Source: Actinomadura violacea (GTDB taxonomy: Bacteria; Actinomycetota; Actinomycetes; Streptosporangiales; Streptosporangiaceae). Taken from it: 64,000 bases of DNA. Under the pieces are notes generated by a model that ran no database searches, was not told where the DNA came from, and saw only the letters and a list, made by a program, of their open reading frames with translations. Below, one piece after another: positions 17,007 through 25,788 of this stretch. Position numbers and translations under genes: made by a program. Location of the stretch: assembly GCF_017573465.1 (NCBI RefSeq), contig NZ_JAGEPF010000012.1, positions 124,001-188,000 of the forward strand, written 5' to 3'. The first letter of the stretch is position 1. Each line of letters starts with the position of its first letter.

Positions 17007-17618
17007 ATGGACCGGCGCACCCGCGGCCCCGGCGTCCGGCACGAGCAGCGGCGGCAGGAGATCGCCGACGCGGTCCTCGCGGTCGTCGCCGACGGCGGCG
17101 TCCAGGCGGTGTCACTGGCGGAGGTCGCGGCCCGCGCCGGCGTCTCGGCGGGCCGCGTCCAGCACTACTTCCCGGCGAAACGGCAGCTCATCGAGGCCGC
17201 GTTCGAGCGCGGCAACGAGCTCAGCAGCGCCCGGATCAGGGCGCGGGCCGGCGCCGACCTCGACGCCGCGCCGCCCCGCACCGTGCTCACCGCCGTGCTG
17301 ACCGAGCTGATCGCCCACGACGCCGAGACGGAGGCGCACCTGCGGGTCCGGCAGTCGTTCACCGCGCTCGCCCTCACCGACGAGGCCATCGCCGACCGCA
17401 TGCGCACCGACTACGCCCGCTTCCACGGGCAGATCGCCGACCTGCTGCGCCGCGACCAGCGCGACGGCGCGCTCCCCGCGGACCTCGACCCCGCCGAGAC
17501 GGCCCCGGCGCTCGTCGCGCTCGCCGAAGGACTCGCCTACTACGTCCTGATCGGCGTCACGTCCCCGCCGGCGGCCCGGGCGCGCGTCACCGACGCCATA
17601 GCCGCCCTCTACGGCTGA
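17007..17618 (+). CDS. TetR-family transcriptional regulator
   Basis: The 203-residue protein has an N-terminal helix-turn-helix at about 12-58 (IADAVLAVVADGGVQAVSLAEVAARAGVSAGRVQHYFPAKRQLI) and a C-terminal ligand/dimer domain of the TetR_C_6 type (AHLRVRQSFTALALTDEAIADRM). It is divergent from an MFS exporter and most likely represses it, being released by the exported compound. A large palindrome with a second half-site occupies the gap. The ATG at 17007 follows AGGGAG. Confidence 0.93.
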   Translation: MDRRTRGPGVRHEQRRQEIADAVLAVVADGGVQAVSLAEVAARAGVSAGRVQHYFPAKRQLIEAAFERGNELSSARIRARAGADLDAAPPRTVLTAVLTELIAHDAETEAHLRVRQSFTALALTDEAIADRMRTDYARFHGQIADLLRRDQRDGALPADLDPAETAPALVALAEGLAYYVLIGVTSPPAARARVTDAIAALYG

Positions 17619-17627
17619 AAGGGCGGG

Positions 17628-18917
17628 TCAGCGGCCGGCGGGCTCCTCGTGGCCGGTGTCGACGCGCCGCCCCCGCTGCGGCTCCCAGCCGTGCGCCTCC
17701 AGCGCGCGCAGGAACGCCTCCACCATCACCGGGTCGAAGTGCGTGCCCGCGCAGCGCCGCAGCTCCCGCTGGGCGTCGGCGACCGGCATCGGCTGCTTGT
17801 AGGGGCGCGCGGAGGTCATCACGTCGAACGCGTCCGCCACGCCGATCACCCGCGCGAACTCGGGGATCTCGTCGCCGACCAGGCCCATCGGGTAGCCGCC
17901 GCCGTCCATCTTCTCGTGGTGGTGCATGATCCCGGCGAGCGCCTCGTCCAGGAACCCGATCTCCCGGACGATCTCCAGCCCGTGCATCGGATGCAGCTTG
18001 ACCGCGGCGAACTCCTCGTCGGTGAGGCGGTCCTCGCTGCGCAGGATCCTCGTCGGCACGCCGATCTTCCCGATGTCGTGCAGCATGCCCGCGTACCGGA
18101 TCGCCTCGACCCGCTCCGGCCGCATCCCGATCTGCCGCGCGATCATCACCGCGCCGCGCGACACCCGCTCGGAGTGCCCGCGGGTCGCCGGGTCCTTGGT
18201 CTCGACGGCCTGGCACAGCGCGGCGAGCGTCGCGTCGTAGGCGCGGCGCTGCCCGAACGTCTGCTCCAGCGCCCACCGCGCGGCGAACAGCGGCAGCAGC
18301 ACCAGTACCGCGACCAGCGGGCCGAGGTCGGCCCACAGCCCGGCGATCAGCAGCCCGTACATCCCGTACCCGACGCAGACTCCCGCGAGCTGGCCGCTGT
18401 CGCGCGCCATCTCGCCGAGCTCGCACTCGCCGCTGAGCAGCAGCGCCCCCGAGGTCAGGACCAGGTTGACCAGCACGAACGTCAGCAGCGCGCCGACGAA
18501 CGGGCCGAGCGCCTCCCACACCCAGCCGGCCTGCCCCGGCTCGAACCGGGCCCCGCCGAGCGCGCCGAACACGACCCCGGCCGTGTAGCCGCCGACCGCG
18601 AACTGGGCGCCGTTGAACAGCCGCTTGACCAGGGCGACCTTGCGCTGCCCGGTGGCGACCGCGCTCAGCCCGACCAGCGCGGCGCCGGCCGGGCCGAGCA
18701 GCACCACCGACGCCAGGCTCACCGCGAAGCCGAGCGACATCCGGGCCCGCTCGACGTTCAGCCGGGCGGGCAGCGAGTCGCAGAGGACGAACAGCGCCAG
18801 CAGCGCCACCAGCACGTGCGGGTCGACGTCCCCGGGGGACGACGCGCCGATCAGGACCGCCGCCAGGGCGATGACGACGCAGACGTAGAGCCAGGCGGCG
18901 CGGGGCAGTCCAGGCAT
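17628..18917 (-). CDS. Membrane HD-GYP domain phosphohydrolase
   Basis: The 429-residue protein has an N-terminal membrane region of about eight helices (8-220), of the MASE-like or 7TM sensor kind, followed by an HD-GYP domain (about 225-415). The metal-binding HD is in GMLHDIGKIGVP, followed by HHHEKMDGGGYP, which holds the HHE and GYP elements. HD-GYP enzymes hydrolyse cyclic di-GMP, some cGAMP. A threonine-containing VETKDPATRGHSERVS precedes the HD motif, as in this family. No GGDEF partner is in the window. An inverted repeat lies just upstream of its start. Confidence 0.9.
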   Translation of the reverse strand: MPGLPRAAWLYVCVVIALAAVLIGASSPGDVDPHVLVALLALFVLCDSLPARLNVERARMSLGFAVSLASVVLLGPAGAALVGLSAVATGQRKVALVKRLFNGAQFAVGGYTAGVVFGALGGARFEPGQAGWVWEALGPFVGALLTFVLVNLVLTSGALLLSGECELGEMARDSGQLAGVCVGYGMYGLLIAGLWADLGPLVAVLVLLPLFAARWALEQTFGQRRAYDATLAALCQAVETKDPATRGHSERVSRGAVMIARQIGMRPERVEAIRYAGMLHDIGKIGVPTRILRSEDRLTDEEFAAVKLHPMHGLEIVREIGFLDEALAGIMHHHEKMDGGGYPMGLVGDEIPEFARVIGVADAFDVMTSARPYKQPMPVADAQRELRRCAGTHFDPVMVEAFLRALEAHGWEPQRGRRVDTGHEEPAGR

Positions 18918-18942
18918 GCCGTCTCCCGGGGAGTCGACTCAC

Positions 18943-18967
18943 GATCACTCACGGTGTCCGAGTGATC
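18943..18967. promoter_or_regulatory. Inverted repeat upstream of HD-GYP gene
   Basis: GATCACTC (18943-18950) and GAGTGATC (18960-18967) form a perfect 8-bp inverted repeat with 9-bp spacing. It lies 26-50 bp upstream of the HD-GYP start codon (minus strand), in promoter position, and could bind a dimeric regulator. Confidence 0.45.
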
Positions 18968-19077
18968 ACTGAAAGCATACGCCACCTTGACCCCGCCATG
19001 GGACGGTCGTCGGCGGTCCAGGCCGGCGTGCATCCGGCCGGACTCTGGACGAACCGGGTGAACGCCCCTATTCTCGC

Positions 19078-19107
19078 CTGCACTAGATGCAAAAGCACCT
19101 AGTGCAG
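19078..19107. promoter_or_regulatory. Palindromic operator upstream of the PadR-sulfatase operon
   Basis: CTGCACTAG (19078-19086) and CTAGTGCAG (19099-19107) are perfect 9-bp arms; inside them TGC AAAA GCA extends the symmetry, giving 12 of 13 paired positions over 30 bp. It ends 15 bp before the PadR start codon, so bound protein would block transcription or initiation. Autoregulation by the PadR protein is the simplest reading. Confidence 0.7.
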
Positions 19108-19122
19108 AGTTGAGGAGTGGGC

Positions 19123-19698
19123 GTGAAGCTCGAGTTGCCCCTGCTGGGGCTGCTGGCCATGCGCCGCATGAGCGGCTACGAGATCAAGAAGTGGCTGGAC
19201 AGCGAGGGCCAGTTCCTCGGCCTGGACCGCCACCCCAGCCAGATCTACCGCGAGCTCAACCGGATGCAGGTCGACGGGCTGATCGAGTTCGACGTGGAGA
19301 ACGCGCGCGGCGGCGGCCCGGACGCGAAGGTCTACCGGCTCACCGCGGCGGGCGGCGGGCGGCTGCGGCGCTGGGCCGGGTCCGCCTACGACCCGCCGAA
19401 GCGGTTCCAGGCCCCGGAGTTCACCTGCCGGCTGCTGTTCACCTCGATGCTCGACGCCCCGCGGGCGCTCGCGCTGGTCAAGCAGGAGCTGGAGTTCCGG
19501 GTGCGGCAGGTCGCGCGCAACCGGGGGCGCGACCGGGGCATCCCCGGCGGCCTGGAGCCCGGGGTGGACGCCGCCCGCCTCCGGTTCGTCGGCGAGGAAC
19601 TGCACCGGCACGGCATGGCGGCGGTCGACGGCTGGATCGACTGGCTCCGCCGGATGGAGGCCGCGATGGAGGCGGACGGCTGGCAGGACGCGTCGTGA
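19123..19698 (+). CDS. PadR-family transcriptional regulator
   Basis: The roughly 191-residue protein has a PadR winged helix (about 1-80: LPLLGLLAMRRMSGYEIKKWLDS, SQIYRELNRMQVDGLIEF and KVYRLTAAGGGRLRRW) and a C-terminal helical dimerisation domain of the Vir_act_alpha_C type. GTG 19123 is preferred because GAGGAG lies 5-7 bases upstream; GTG 19117 is possible. Its TGA overlaps the GTG of the sulfatase gene, making it the first gene of the sulfatase operon. It probably senses a sulfated compound or its product and represses the operon through the palindrome at 19078-19107. Confidence 0.9.
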   Translation: MKLELPLLGLLAMRRMSGYEIKKWLDSEGQFLGLDRHPSQIYRELNRMQVDGLIEFDVENARGGGPDAKVYRLTAAGGGRLRRWAGSAYDPPKRFQAPEFTCRLLFTSMLDAPRALALVKQELEFRVRQVARNRGRDRGIPGGLEPGVDAARLRFVGEELHRHGMAAVDGWIDWLRRMEAAMEADGWQDAS

Positions 19699-21461
19699 AG
19701 GCGATCATGGTGCTGTTCGACAGCCTCAACCGGCGGTTCCTGCCGTCCTACGGCTGCGACTGGGTGCACGCGCCGAACTTCGCCCGGCTGGCCGGCCGGA
19801 CGGTGTCGTTCGACAACTGCTACGCCGGGAGCCTGCCGTGCATGCCGGCGCGCCGCGAGATGCACACCGGCCGCTACAACTTCCTGCACCGCTCGTGGGG
19901 CCCGCTGGAGCCGTTCGACGACTCGGTCCCGGAGATGCTGAAGGACGCCGGCGTCCACACCCACCTGGTCACCGACCACCAGCACTACTGGGAGGACGGC
20001 GGCGCCACCTACCACAACCGGTTCAGCACCTACGAGTTCTTCCGGGGCCAGGAGGGCGACGCATGGAAGGGCCACGTCGCGGACCCTGAGATCCCGGACG
20101 GCCCCCGGATGATGCGGCACGGACTGTGGCGCCAGGACTGGATCAACCGCACCTACCTGCAGGACCAGGCCGACCACCCGCAGACCCGCACGTTCGACGC
20201 CGGGCTGGAGTTCCTCGCCACGAACGCCGGCCAGGACGACTGGTTCCTGCAGATCGAGTGCTTCGACCCGCACGAGCCCTTCTTCTCCTACGCGGACCAC
20301 AAGAAGCACTACGACCCTGACTACACCGGCCCCCATTTCGACTGGCCGGACTACAAGCGGGTGGACGAGGGCCCCGAGGTCGTCCAGCACGCGCGGGACG
20401 AGTACGCGGCGCTGCTGACGATGTGCGACGCGTCCCTGGGGCGGGTGCTCGACTTCATGGACGAGCACTCGATGTGGGACGACACTCTCCTGATGGTCTG
20501 CACCGACCACGGCTTCCTGCTCGGCGAGCACGGCTGGTGGGGCAAGAACATCCAGCCCTGGTACGACGAGACCGCCCACACGCCCCTGTTCGTGTGGGAT
20601 CCGCGTTCGGCGGACGCGGCGGGGGAGCGGCGCGGCGCCCTCGTCCAGACCATCGACTTCGGCCCCACGCTTCTGGACTTCTTCGGCGTGGACGCCACGC
20701 CCCGCATGCAGGGCCGCTCCCTCGCGCCCGCCGTGGCGCGGGACGAACCGCTCCGCGAGGCGGGGCTGTTCGGCTCGTTCGGCGGGCACGTCAACGTCAC
20801 CGACGGCCGGTACGTCTACATGCGGGCCTGCGCGTCCCCCGCCAACACGCCGATCTACGAGCACACCCTCATGCCGACGCACATGAACGCCCGCTTCGGC
20901 CCGGCCGAGCTGGCCGATGCGGAGCTGCTCGGCCCGCTGCCCTTCACGCAGGGCGCGCCGGTGCTGCGCGTCCCGGGCTCGGCATGGGGGAGCCCGTACG
21001 CGTTCGGGACGCTGCTGTTCGACCTGGAGACCGACCCCGACCAGCAGACCCCGATCGTGGACGACGAGCAGGAACTCCGGATGATCGGGCTCCTCCTCGA
21101 CCTGATGCGCGCCACCGACGCCCCCGCCTCCCAGTACGAACGGCTCGGCCTGCCCCTGGACGGCCCCGCCGACGAGTCCCATCTCCAGGTGCGGCGCCAG
21201 CTCCCCCAGGCGGAGGCGGCACGGCGCCCCGTCCCCGAGGCGGCGGACTTCCGTGCCGGATGGCCGTCGGTGAATTCGCCGCTGCGGAGGCTCCTGGACG
21301 ACCCGGCGACGCGTCCCGTCCTGGAACGCCACATCGGCGTCCTGCCGGAGCGGCTGACCCGGCCGCTCGGCGACACCCCGCTGGTGCGGCTCGCCACCGT
21401 CAACCCCGCGTTCGGCTCCGGCCTCCTCCAGGCGATCGACGACGACCTCGCCGCCCTCTGA
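19695..21461 (+). CDS. Type I sulfatase with formylglycine (CxPxR) site
   Basis: The 588-residue sulfatase carries the modification site C49-M-P-A-R in SLPCMPARREMHTGR, so C49 should be oxidised to formylglycine. Metal ligands are visible in FDSLN near the N-terminus and in CTDHGFLLGEHGWWGKN. FDPHEPFF and DETAHTPLFVWDP are typical of the choline-sulfatase/arylsulfatase branch of the alkaline-phosphatase superfamily. There is no signal peptide, so it acts on imported sulfate esters in the cytoplasm. It starts at GTG 19695, overlapping the padR stop. An MFS carrier and a formylglycine-generating enzyme follow in the same direction, giving uptake, hydrolysis and enzyme activation in one operon. 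Substrate unknown. Confidence 0.9.
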   Translation: MKAIMVLFDSLNRRFLPSYGCDWVHAPNFARLAGRTVSFDNCYAGSLPCMPARREMHTGRYNFLHRSWGPLEPFDDSVPEMLKDAGVHTHLVTDHQHYWEDGGATYHNRFSTYEFFRGQEGDAWKGHVADPEIPDGPRMMRHGLWRQDWINRTYLQDQADHPQTRTFDAGLEFLATNAGQDDWFLQIECFDPHEPFFSYADHKKHYDPDYTGPHFDWPDYKRVDEGPEVVQHARDEYAALLTMCDASLGRVLDFMDEHSMWDDTLLMVCTDHGFLLGEHGWWGKNIQPWYDETAHTPLFVWDPRSADAAGERRGALVQTIDFGPTLLDFFGVDATPRMQGRSLAPAVARDEPLREAGLFGSFGGHVNVTDGRYVYMRACASPANTPIYEHTLMPTHMNARFGPAELADAELLGPLPFTQGAPVLRVPGSAWGSPYAFGTLLFDLETDPDQQTPIVDDEQELRMIGLLLDLMRATDAPASQYERLGLPLDGPADESHLQVRRQLPQAEAARRPVPEAADFRAGWPSVNSPLRRLLDDPATRPVLERHIGVLPERLTRPLGDTPLVRLATVNPAFGSGLLQAIDDDLAAL

Positions 21462-21523
21462 TCCTCGCTCTCACCCCCGAAGCGCTCGCCGCCGAGCGAG
21501 CCCGAGCACCAGGAGGATTCCGC

Positions 21524-22885
21524 ATGCCCACCGACGGCAGAAGGGTCCCGGTCACCTCGTCCGATCCGGTCTCCGGCCAGGCGGCCGGCACCGGGGAGGT
21601 CCCCGGCCGCTGGCGGAGGCTGGCCGCGATCACCGGCACGCTCTGGGCCGACAGCAACGAGGGTTCCGTCCTCACCACGCTCGCCCCCGTCATCATCAAC
21701 GCGCTGGCGCTCCCGCCGAGCGCGCTCGGCGTGCTGACGTCGGTGAGCAAGGCGGTCGGCATCCTGTTCGGTCCGCTGTGGACGTGGATCGCGCACCGCA
21801 CCGGCCGCAAGGGCGTGCTCATCGTGTCGACGTCGTTCGTCGCGGCCGGCTCGGCGGTGACGGGGCTCGCGCAGAACTTCGTCCAGCTGCTGCTGCTCTG
21901 GTCGCTCGTGGCGGTGTTCGCCGCCGCGTCCCTGCCCATCGTCACCGAGATCACCGCGGACCTGTTCGACGAGCGGGCGCGGGGGCGGGCGAGCGGCTAC
22001 ACCTTCGGCGCGCTGGCGATCGTGGCGGCGGTGCTCGGTCCCCTCATCGGGCAGCTGTCCCGGTTCGAGGGCGGCTGGCGGATCGGGTTCTACGCCTCCG
22101 GCGCCCTCGGGCTCCTCGCCGTGCTGTTCGTCGCGCTCGGCTTCCAGGACCCGGGCGTGGGCGCGAGCGAGCCCGCGCTGCGCGGGCGGACGGCGGAGCG
22201 GCGCGAGGCCGACGCGAGGCTCACCCTGGCCAAGCTGCGGAGCCTGGCGGCGATCCCCACGTTCGTCCTCATGCTCGGGCAGCGGCTCATCTCCGGGCAC
22301 CTGCTGGTCACCACCTATGGCGTGCTGTTCCTGGTCAAGACGTACGGCTTCAGCACCGCGACCGCGTCCGTCGTGGTGCTGCCGCTCGGGATCGGCTACC
22401 TCGTGGGGACGATCGCGGGCGGGCTGGTGACCGATGGCCTGCACGCCCGGATGCCGGGCAAGGGGCGCGTCATCGTCCTGCAGGCCGCCCAGTTCGGATT
22501 CGCCGTGACGGCCCTCGTCGGCATGCAGGCCGACTGGCATTCCATCGGGGTGTTCGCCGCCTTCTGGGCGGTGATGGGGCTCATGCAGGGGATCAACCCG
22601 GGCGTGAACCGGCCCATCGTCATGGCCGTCGTCCCGCCGGAACTGCGCGGCGCCGCGTTCGCGCTGATGCTCTCGGTGTTCGAGGCCCTCGCGTTCATCG
22701 GCTTCAACCTCGGCGCCGGCCTGCTGATCGACGTGGTGGGGCTGAAGAACGTGATGCTATGGATTCCCGGGATCCTCATGCTGGTGAACGGCGTCTACTG
22801 CGGGGCCCTGTACCGCACCTATCCACGCGACATGGCCCGCCTGGACGCGATGCTCGGCGAACGGGAGGCGGGGAAGACCATATGA
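21524..22885 (+). CDS. MFS transporter of the sulfatase operon
   Basis: The 453-residue protein has 12 predicted helices. The A motif is ambiguous (WIAHRTGRKGVLI, normally GxxxDRxGRR), and PIVTEITADLFDERARGRASGYTF occupies the loop after helix 4, as in the anion:cation/sialate-type MFS carriers. A good AGGAGG site precedes the ATG. It lies between the sulfatase and the sulfatase-activating enzyme; its TGA overlaps the next ATG. It probably imports the sulfate ester cleaved by the sulfatase; export of a product is the alternative. Confidence 0.88.
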   Translation: MPTDGRRVPVTSSDPVSGQAAGTGEVPGRWRRLAAITGTLWADSNEGSVLTTLAPVIINALALPPSALGVLTSVSKAVGILFGPLWTWIAHRTGRKGVLIVSTSFVAAGSAVTGLAQNFVQLLLLWSLVAVFAAASLPIVTEITADLFDERARGRASGYTFGALAIVAAVLGPLIGQLSRFEGGWRIGFYASGALGLLAVLFVALGFQDPGVGASEPALRGRTAERREADARLTLAKLRSLAAIPTFVLMLGQRLISGHLLVTTYGVLFLVKTYGFSTATASVVVLPLGIGYLVGTIAGGLVTDGLHARMPGKGRVIVLQAAQFGFAVTALVGMQADWHSIGVFAAFWAVMGLMQGINPGVNRPIVMAVVPPELRGAAFALMLSVFEALAFIGFNLGAGLLIDVVGLKNVMLWIPGILMLVNGVYCGALYRTYPRDMARLDAMLGEREAGKTI

Positions 22886-23811
22886 GCTGCTGCCAGCCGC
22901 AACGGGCGCGGTCCGGCGATATGGCCGCGCCGGAGGAAGCCGCGGCGGCGCCGCAACGGGTGGTGCACGACGAGGTCGCCCTGCCCGGCGGCGAGTTCCT
23001 CATGGGCGACGCGTTCGGTGAGGGCTACCCGCCGGACGGCGAGGGCCCCGTGCACGCCGTGGTGCTCGACCCGTTCCGCATCGACGCCACCACCGTCACC
23101 AATGACATGTTCGCCGCGTTCGCCGCCGCCACCGGGTACCGGACGGAGGCCGAGCGGTTCGGGACGTCCGCGGTCTTCCATCTCGCCGTCGCGGCCGACC
23201 GGCGCGACGTCCTGGGCCGGGCGCCGTCCGCGCCGTGGTGGCTGGAGGTGCGGGGCGCCGACTGGGCGCATCCCGGCGGTCCCCGCTCCGGCCTCGACGG
23301 CCTCGGTGACCACCCGGTCGTGCACGTCTCCCACAACGACGCGCTCGCCTACTGCCGCTGGGCCGGGCGGCGGCTGCCGACCGAGGCCGAGTTCGAGTAC
23401 GCCTCGCGCGGCGGGCGGACCGGCCTGCGCTACCCGTGGGGAGACGAGCTGACGCCCGGCGGCGAGCACCGCGCGAACATCTGGAACGGGACGTTCCCGG
23501 CCCGCAACACCCTCGCCGACGGGTACCTCACGACCTGCCCCGTCCGCGGCTTCCCGCCCAACGGCCTCGGCCTCTACGAGACCAGCGGGAACGTGTGGGA
23601 GTGGTGCGCCGACTGGTTCTCGCCCGGCTACTACCGCACGTCGCCCAAGGAGAACCCGCGGGGCCCGGAGCGCGGGACGGCCCGGGTGACGCGCGGCGGC
23701 TCGTACCTGTGCCACGAGTCGTACTGCAACCGGTACCGGGTGGCGGCCCGCACGTCCAACACGCCCGACTCGTCCACCGGAAACTGCGGTTTCCGGACGG
23801 TCGCGCTCTGA
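22882..23811 (+). CDS. Formylglycine-generating enzyme (sulfatase-activating, SUMF1-like)
   Basis: The 309-residue protein is a full FGE-sulfatase domain: LPGGEFLMGDAFGEGYPPDGEGPVH, DATTVTNDMFAAF, LPTEAEFEYASRGG, ETSGNVWEWCADWF and the C-terminal RGGSYLCHESYCNRYRVAARTSNTPDSSTGNCGFR. The copper-binding catalytic cysteines of aerobic FGEs correspond to C277 and C282. The enzyme uses O2 to convert the cysteine of CxPxR into formylglycine in newly made sulfatases. Co-expression with the sulfatase at 19695-21461 gives a self-sufficient activation unit. The N-terminal MSCCQPQ contains a CC pair also seen in Streptomyces FGEs. Confidence 0.96.
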   Translation: MSCCQPQRARSGDMAAPEEAAAAPQRVVHDEVALPGGEFLMGDAFGEGYPPDGEGPVHAVVLDPFRIDATTVTNDMFAAFAAATGYRTEAERFGTSAVFHLAVAADRRDVLGRAPSAPWWLEVRGADWAHPGGPRSGLDGLGDHPVVHVSHNDALAYCRWAGRRLPTEAEFEYASRGGRTGLRYPWGDELTPGGEHRANIWNGTFPARNTLADGYLTTCPVRGFPPNGLGLYETSGNVWEWCADWFSPGYYRTSPKENPRGPERGTARVTRGGSYLCHESYCNRYRVAARTSNTPDSSTGNCGFRTVAL

Positions 23812-23862
23812 CTCGATCGTTTCTGGGGCGTTCGCGCGCGATCGGGGTAATGCCCGGATGCG

Positions 23863-23879
23863 GCCCCGCTCACCGGGGC
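23863..23879 (+). terminator. Hairpin downstream of the sulfatase operon
   Basis: GCCCCG (23863-23868) pairs with CGGGGC (23874-23879) around a 5-base loop, about 50 bp after the FGE stop codon. There is no U tract. It may end the sulfatase operon or lie in the leader of the following glycosyltransferase gene. Confidence 0.35.
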
Positions 23880-23951
23880 ATGTAGAACTACGTTGCCGGT
23901 AGTAGGTCGATCGGGGTGAGGCCCGGCTTCGCCCCGTTGGAGGCGGATGTC

Positions 23952-25325
23952 GTGAGCGGGGCGGGCGGCCGCGGGCGCGGGAACGTTCTTCGGCGTGCGG
24001 TGCGGTGGGGCGGCAGGACGGCCGTGCGGACGCTGTCCGCCCTGCTGGAGCCGCTCGCGCTGCTGCTGTTGAGGCCGGCGAACCGGCGGCGGGCGCGGCG
24101 CGCCCCCGCGGCGACGGCCCGCAAGGTCGTCTTCCTGGTGCAGCACGCCTACGGCGCGGGCGGCACGGTCCGCACCGTGCTGAACTGCGCGGGGCAGCTC
24201 GCGCGGCAGCGCGAGGTCGAGGTCGTCGGGCTGATCCGGGAGCTGCGCCGCCCGGGCTTCCCGATCCCGGACGGCGTCCGGGTGTCCGCGCTGGACGACC
24301 GGGTCGAGCCGCCCGGCGGGCTGCGCGGCCTCGTCCGCCGGGTGCTGTCGCGGCTGCCGAGCCTGCTGGTGCCGATCGGCGAGCCGTCCTACCGGCGCTG
24401 CTCCCTGTGGACGGACCTGCTGCTCATCCGGTTCCTGCGGTCGCTGCGCACCGGCCTGCTGATCACGACCAGGCCGAGCCTGAACCTCGCGGCGGCGGTG
24501 TTCGCGCCACCGGAGGTCCGCACGATCGGGCAGGAGCACATGAACCTCGGCAGCCACCGGCCCGCCGTGCACGACCGCGTCCTGCGCCGGTACGGGCGGC
24601 TCGACGCGGTCGTCACGCTGACCGCCGCCGACCTGGCCGGCTACCGGCGCGAGCTGCCGGGCGCGCGGCGCCTCGTCTGCATCCCGAACGCGCTGCCCGA
24701 GCTGAACGGCGGGCCCGCCGACCCGGCCGCGCGGACCGTGCTCGCCGCCGGGCGGCTCGTCCGGCAGAAGGGCTTCGACCTGCTGCTGGACGCCTGGGAG
24801 CAGGTGGCGGCGGAGCATCCGGGCTGGACGCTGCGGATCTACGGCGGCGGGCCGTGGCGGCAGCGGCTGCAACGCCGGATCGACCGGCGGGGCCTGGGAT
24901 CCAGTGCGTCCCTGATGGGCCGGACGGACGACATCGGCACCGCGATGTCCGAGGCGTCGGTCTTCGTGCTCAGCTCCCGCTACGAGGGGCAGCCGCTGGT
25001 GCTGATGGAGGCGATGAGCAAGGGCCTCGGCGTGGTGTCGTTCGACTGCCCGACCGGGCCGCGGGAAATGCTCACCGACGGCGTCGACGGCCTGCTCGTC
25101 AAGGGCGGCGACGTGGCGGCGCTCGCGGCGGCGATCGGCCGGATGATCGACGACCGGGCGTTGCGCGTCCGGCTGGGGGAGCGGGCGGTGGGCGCGATGG
25201 CCCGCTACACGCCGGAGGCGGTCGGCGCGGAATGGGACGCGCTGCTCGACGACCTGGTGCGGCCCGCGCCGACGCCGCGTCCGGCCCGCCGCCGCGTTCC
25301 GGAGAAGGAGGCCGGGCTCCTCTGA
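23952..25325 (+). CDS. GT4-family glycosyltransferase
   Basis: The roughly 457-residue protein has two Rossmann domains of the GT-B fold. The N-terminal part shows VVFLVQHAYGAGGTVRTVLNCAGQLA, where the glycine loop contacts the acceptor. The C-terminal Glycos_transf_1 domain has TVLAAGRLVRQKGFDLLLDAWEQV and RYEGQPLVLMEAMSKGLGVVSFDCPTGPREML, with the E-x7-E-like motif that holds the nucleotide sugar. GTG 23952 is chosen because GGAGG lies eight bases upstream; GTG 23916 would add 12 residues. A basic and hydrophobic N-terminus (RRAVRWGGRTAVRTLSALLEPLALLLLR) suggests membrane association. Likely role is transfer of a sugar to a wall or lipid-linked glycan; no partner genes are adjacent. Confidence 0.85.
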   Translation: MSGAGGRGRGNVLRRAVRWGGRTAVRTLSALLEPLALLLLRPANRRRARRAPAATARKVVFLVQHAYGAGGTVRTVLNCAGQLARQREVEVVGLIRELRRPGFPIPDGVRVSALDDRVEPPGGLRGLVRRVLSRLPSLLVPIGEPSYRRCSLWTDLLLIRFLRSLRTGLLITTRPSLNLAAAVFAPPEVRTIGQEHMNLGSHRPAVHDRVLRRYGRLDAVVTLTAADLAGYRRELPGARRLVCIPNALPELNGGPADPAARTVLAAGRLVRQKGFDLLLDAWEQVAAEHPGWTLRIYGGGPWRQRLQRRIDRRGLGSSASLMGRTDDIGTAMSEASVFVLSSRYEGQPLVLMEAMSKGLGVVSFDCPTGPREMLTDGVDGLLVKGGDVAALAAAIGRMIDDRALRVRLGERAVGAMARYTPEAVGAEWDALLDDLVRPAPTPRPARRRVPEKEAGLL

Positions 25326-25354
25326 GGTCGAGTTCTTCTGAGGTCCGGCCGGGC

Positions 25355-25738
25355 TCAGGACGGCTGGTCGCGGGGGTCGCCGCCGAGCAGCCGGAGCAGG
25401 ACGTCCTCGTCCTCGGGGGACAGCTCGCTGACGAAGTGCGCGAGGACGTCCGCGCGCTGGTCGACGCCGCCGAGGAGCCGCCTCATCTGCACCGCCCTGC
25501 GGCCCGCCTCGTCGCGCAGGAACGAGTACGCGTAGCCGCGGCCCGCGCGCTCGCGGCCGGCCGCGCCCTTGTCGTACAGCCGCGCGAGCACGGTCATCAC
25601 CGTGGTGTAGGCGAGCGGCCGGGCCAGCCGTTCCCCGACCTCGCGGGGGGTGAGCGGCGCGCCGGCGTCCTTCAGGACGGCCAGGACCTCGGCCTCCAGG
25701 CCGCCCTTCGCGCGCCGGTCGCCTGCGGGGCTGGACAT
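25355..25738 (-). CDS. BlaI/MecI/CopY-family transcriptional repressor
   Basis: The 127-residue protein has the BlaI-type winged helix (GGLEAEVLAVLKDAGAPLTPREVGERLARPLAYTTVMTVLARLYDKGAAGRERAGRGYAYSFLRDE) and a short dimerisation tail. Relatives repress beta-lactamase or copper genes and are inactivated by a membrane metalloprotease (BlaR1/M56). No such protease gene lies beside it, so its inducer and target are open. In mycobacteria the family also controls respiratory genes; here it sits downstream of an ApbE/FMN-bind operon. An AAGGGA sequence precedes the ATG. Confidence 0.9.
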   Translation of the reverse strand: MSSPAGDRRAKGGLEAEVLAVLKDAGAPLTPREVGERLARPLAYTTVMTVLARLYDKGAAGRERAGRGYAYSFLRDEAGRRAVQMRRLLGGVDQRADVLAHFVSELSPEDEDVLLRLLGGDPRDQPS

Positions 25739-25788
25739 GGGTGTTCCCTTCGTTGCGCATTGCGACGGTATGGCACGCTCCACCCAAC

